Positions 63,490 through 64,000 of a stretch of DNA of 64,000 bases are shown here, one piece after another. The stretch lies in NCBI GenBank assembly GCA_961205875.1, contig OY540817.1, forward strand, positions 11,009,001 through 11,073,000. Reading direction: 5' to 3'. Within the stretch, counting starts at the first letter, position 1. Each line of letters starts with the position of its first letter. Under the pieces are notes generated by a model. The model had not been told where the DNA came from. It did no database searches and saw only the letters and a list, made by a program, of their open reading frames with translations. Made by a program: the position numbers and the translations under genes. Source of the DNA: Sialis fuliginosa (taxonomy: Eukaryota; Arthropoda; Insecta; Megaloptera; Sialidae).

Positions 63490-64000
63490 TTAAGGATGAA
63501 TAAAATGCGTTGTATCTTTGCTATGAGTTGTTTTATTATCGAAAATACGAGAGGCTTTGCGATCATTTTTTCAAGAAAAATTGTTCTCTGATTTCAAAAT
63601 TTTCACTCGATCTTTCTTTTTATAATCAATTTAGTATTAATACGTGTTTAATACTAAACCTATTATAGAATTTCATAACTGTATCACAATGGGTTCTCAA
63701 AATATTAAATAAAAACTAATTTTAGACAAAATATTTGCAGAAAATCCCGCTTCACATACATATGAATGGTATCAGTACATGCAGTGGCGTAGTAACGGTG
63801 GGGGGATACGAAATAACAAAATATTGTTACTTTTCAATAAAATTAAATAAATAAAATTCAAAAACAAACGTATTTTATTTTAAGTTTTACATCAATTTCT
63901 TTCAGATTTTTGAACTACTTTTTTTGTATTTTTTAAGATATTCTAATTTTTGTGAATTTTGAAAAACTTTTCTACGTGATTTTCGGCCTATTTTAATTGA

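Overview
The window is about 70% AT and looks like nuclear DNA of an insect-like invertebrate with a repeat-rich genome. It holds two protein-coding genes, both spliced and both on the minus strand. The rest is introns and intergenic DNA filled with DNA transposon remains: foldback elements, MITEs, Helitrons, a hAT derivative and a dead mariner. The species cannot be named from sequence alone; a hemipteran-type insect would fit.

Gene 1 (minus, 41630 to 4353, 3' end not found) encodes a Spinster/SPNS-type major facilitator transporter, a lysosomal or late-endosomal membrane protein. Eight coding exon positions were placed by matching splice sites and reading phase. Exon 1 (41396-41630) is separated from exon 2 (9672-9868) by an intron of about 31.5 kb. 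Exon position 6 exists twice in tandem (7513-7774 and 7808-8069). The two copies have the same length (262 nt), the same phase and diverged but gaplessly aligned protein. Only 33 nt lie between them, too short for a normal intron, so they are best read as mutually exclusive exons. The last coding piece, after a phase-1 donor at 4353, was not found and probably lies left of the window or in 1-4352.

Gene 2 (minus, 56851 to 42601, 5' end beyond the right edge) encodes the C-terminal part of an HFM1/Mer3-type meiotic DNA helicase. Nine exons join in one frame (4476 nt, 1491 codons plus stop). They cover the end of the helicase core/winged-helix region, the Sec63-like domain, and a very long low-complexity tail made of two giant exons (1939 and 1321 nt) with internal repeats. 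The conserved N-terminal helicase exons are not in the window. HFM1 lies head to tail upstream of spinster, with about 0.9 kb between the HFM1 poly(A) signal and the spinster start codon.

Repeats: a 3-kb near-palindrome (923-3902) built on 177-bp tandem units; two abutting hairpin elements (5381-6243, 6242-7057) in the intron just downstream of the duplicated exons; six copies of one MITE family; three copies of a second short MITE family; pogo/Tigger-like short elements (one inside a 199-nt HFM1 intron); and a pair of Helitron-like elements, one carrying a nested hAT-like element with an exact 8-bp target duplication. No tRNA, rRNA, CRISPR array or bacterial-type operon was seen.
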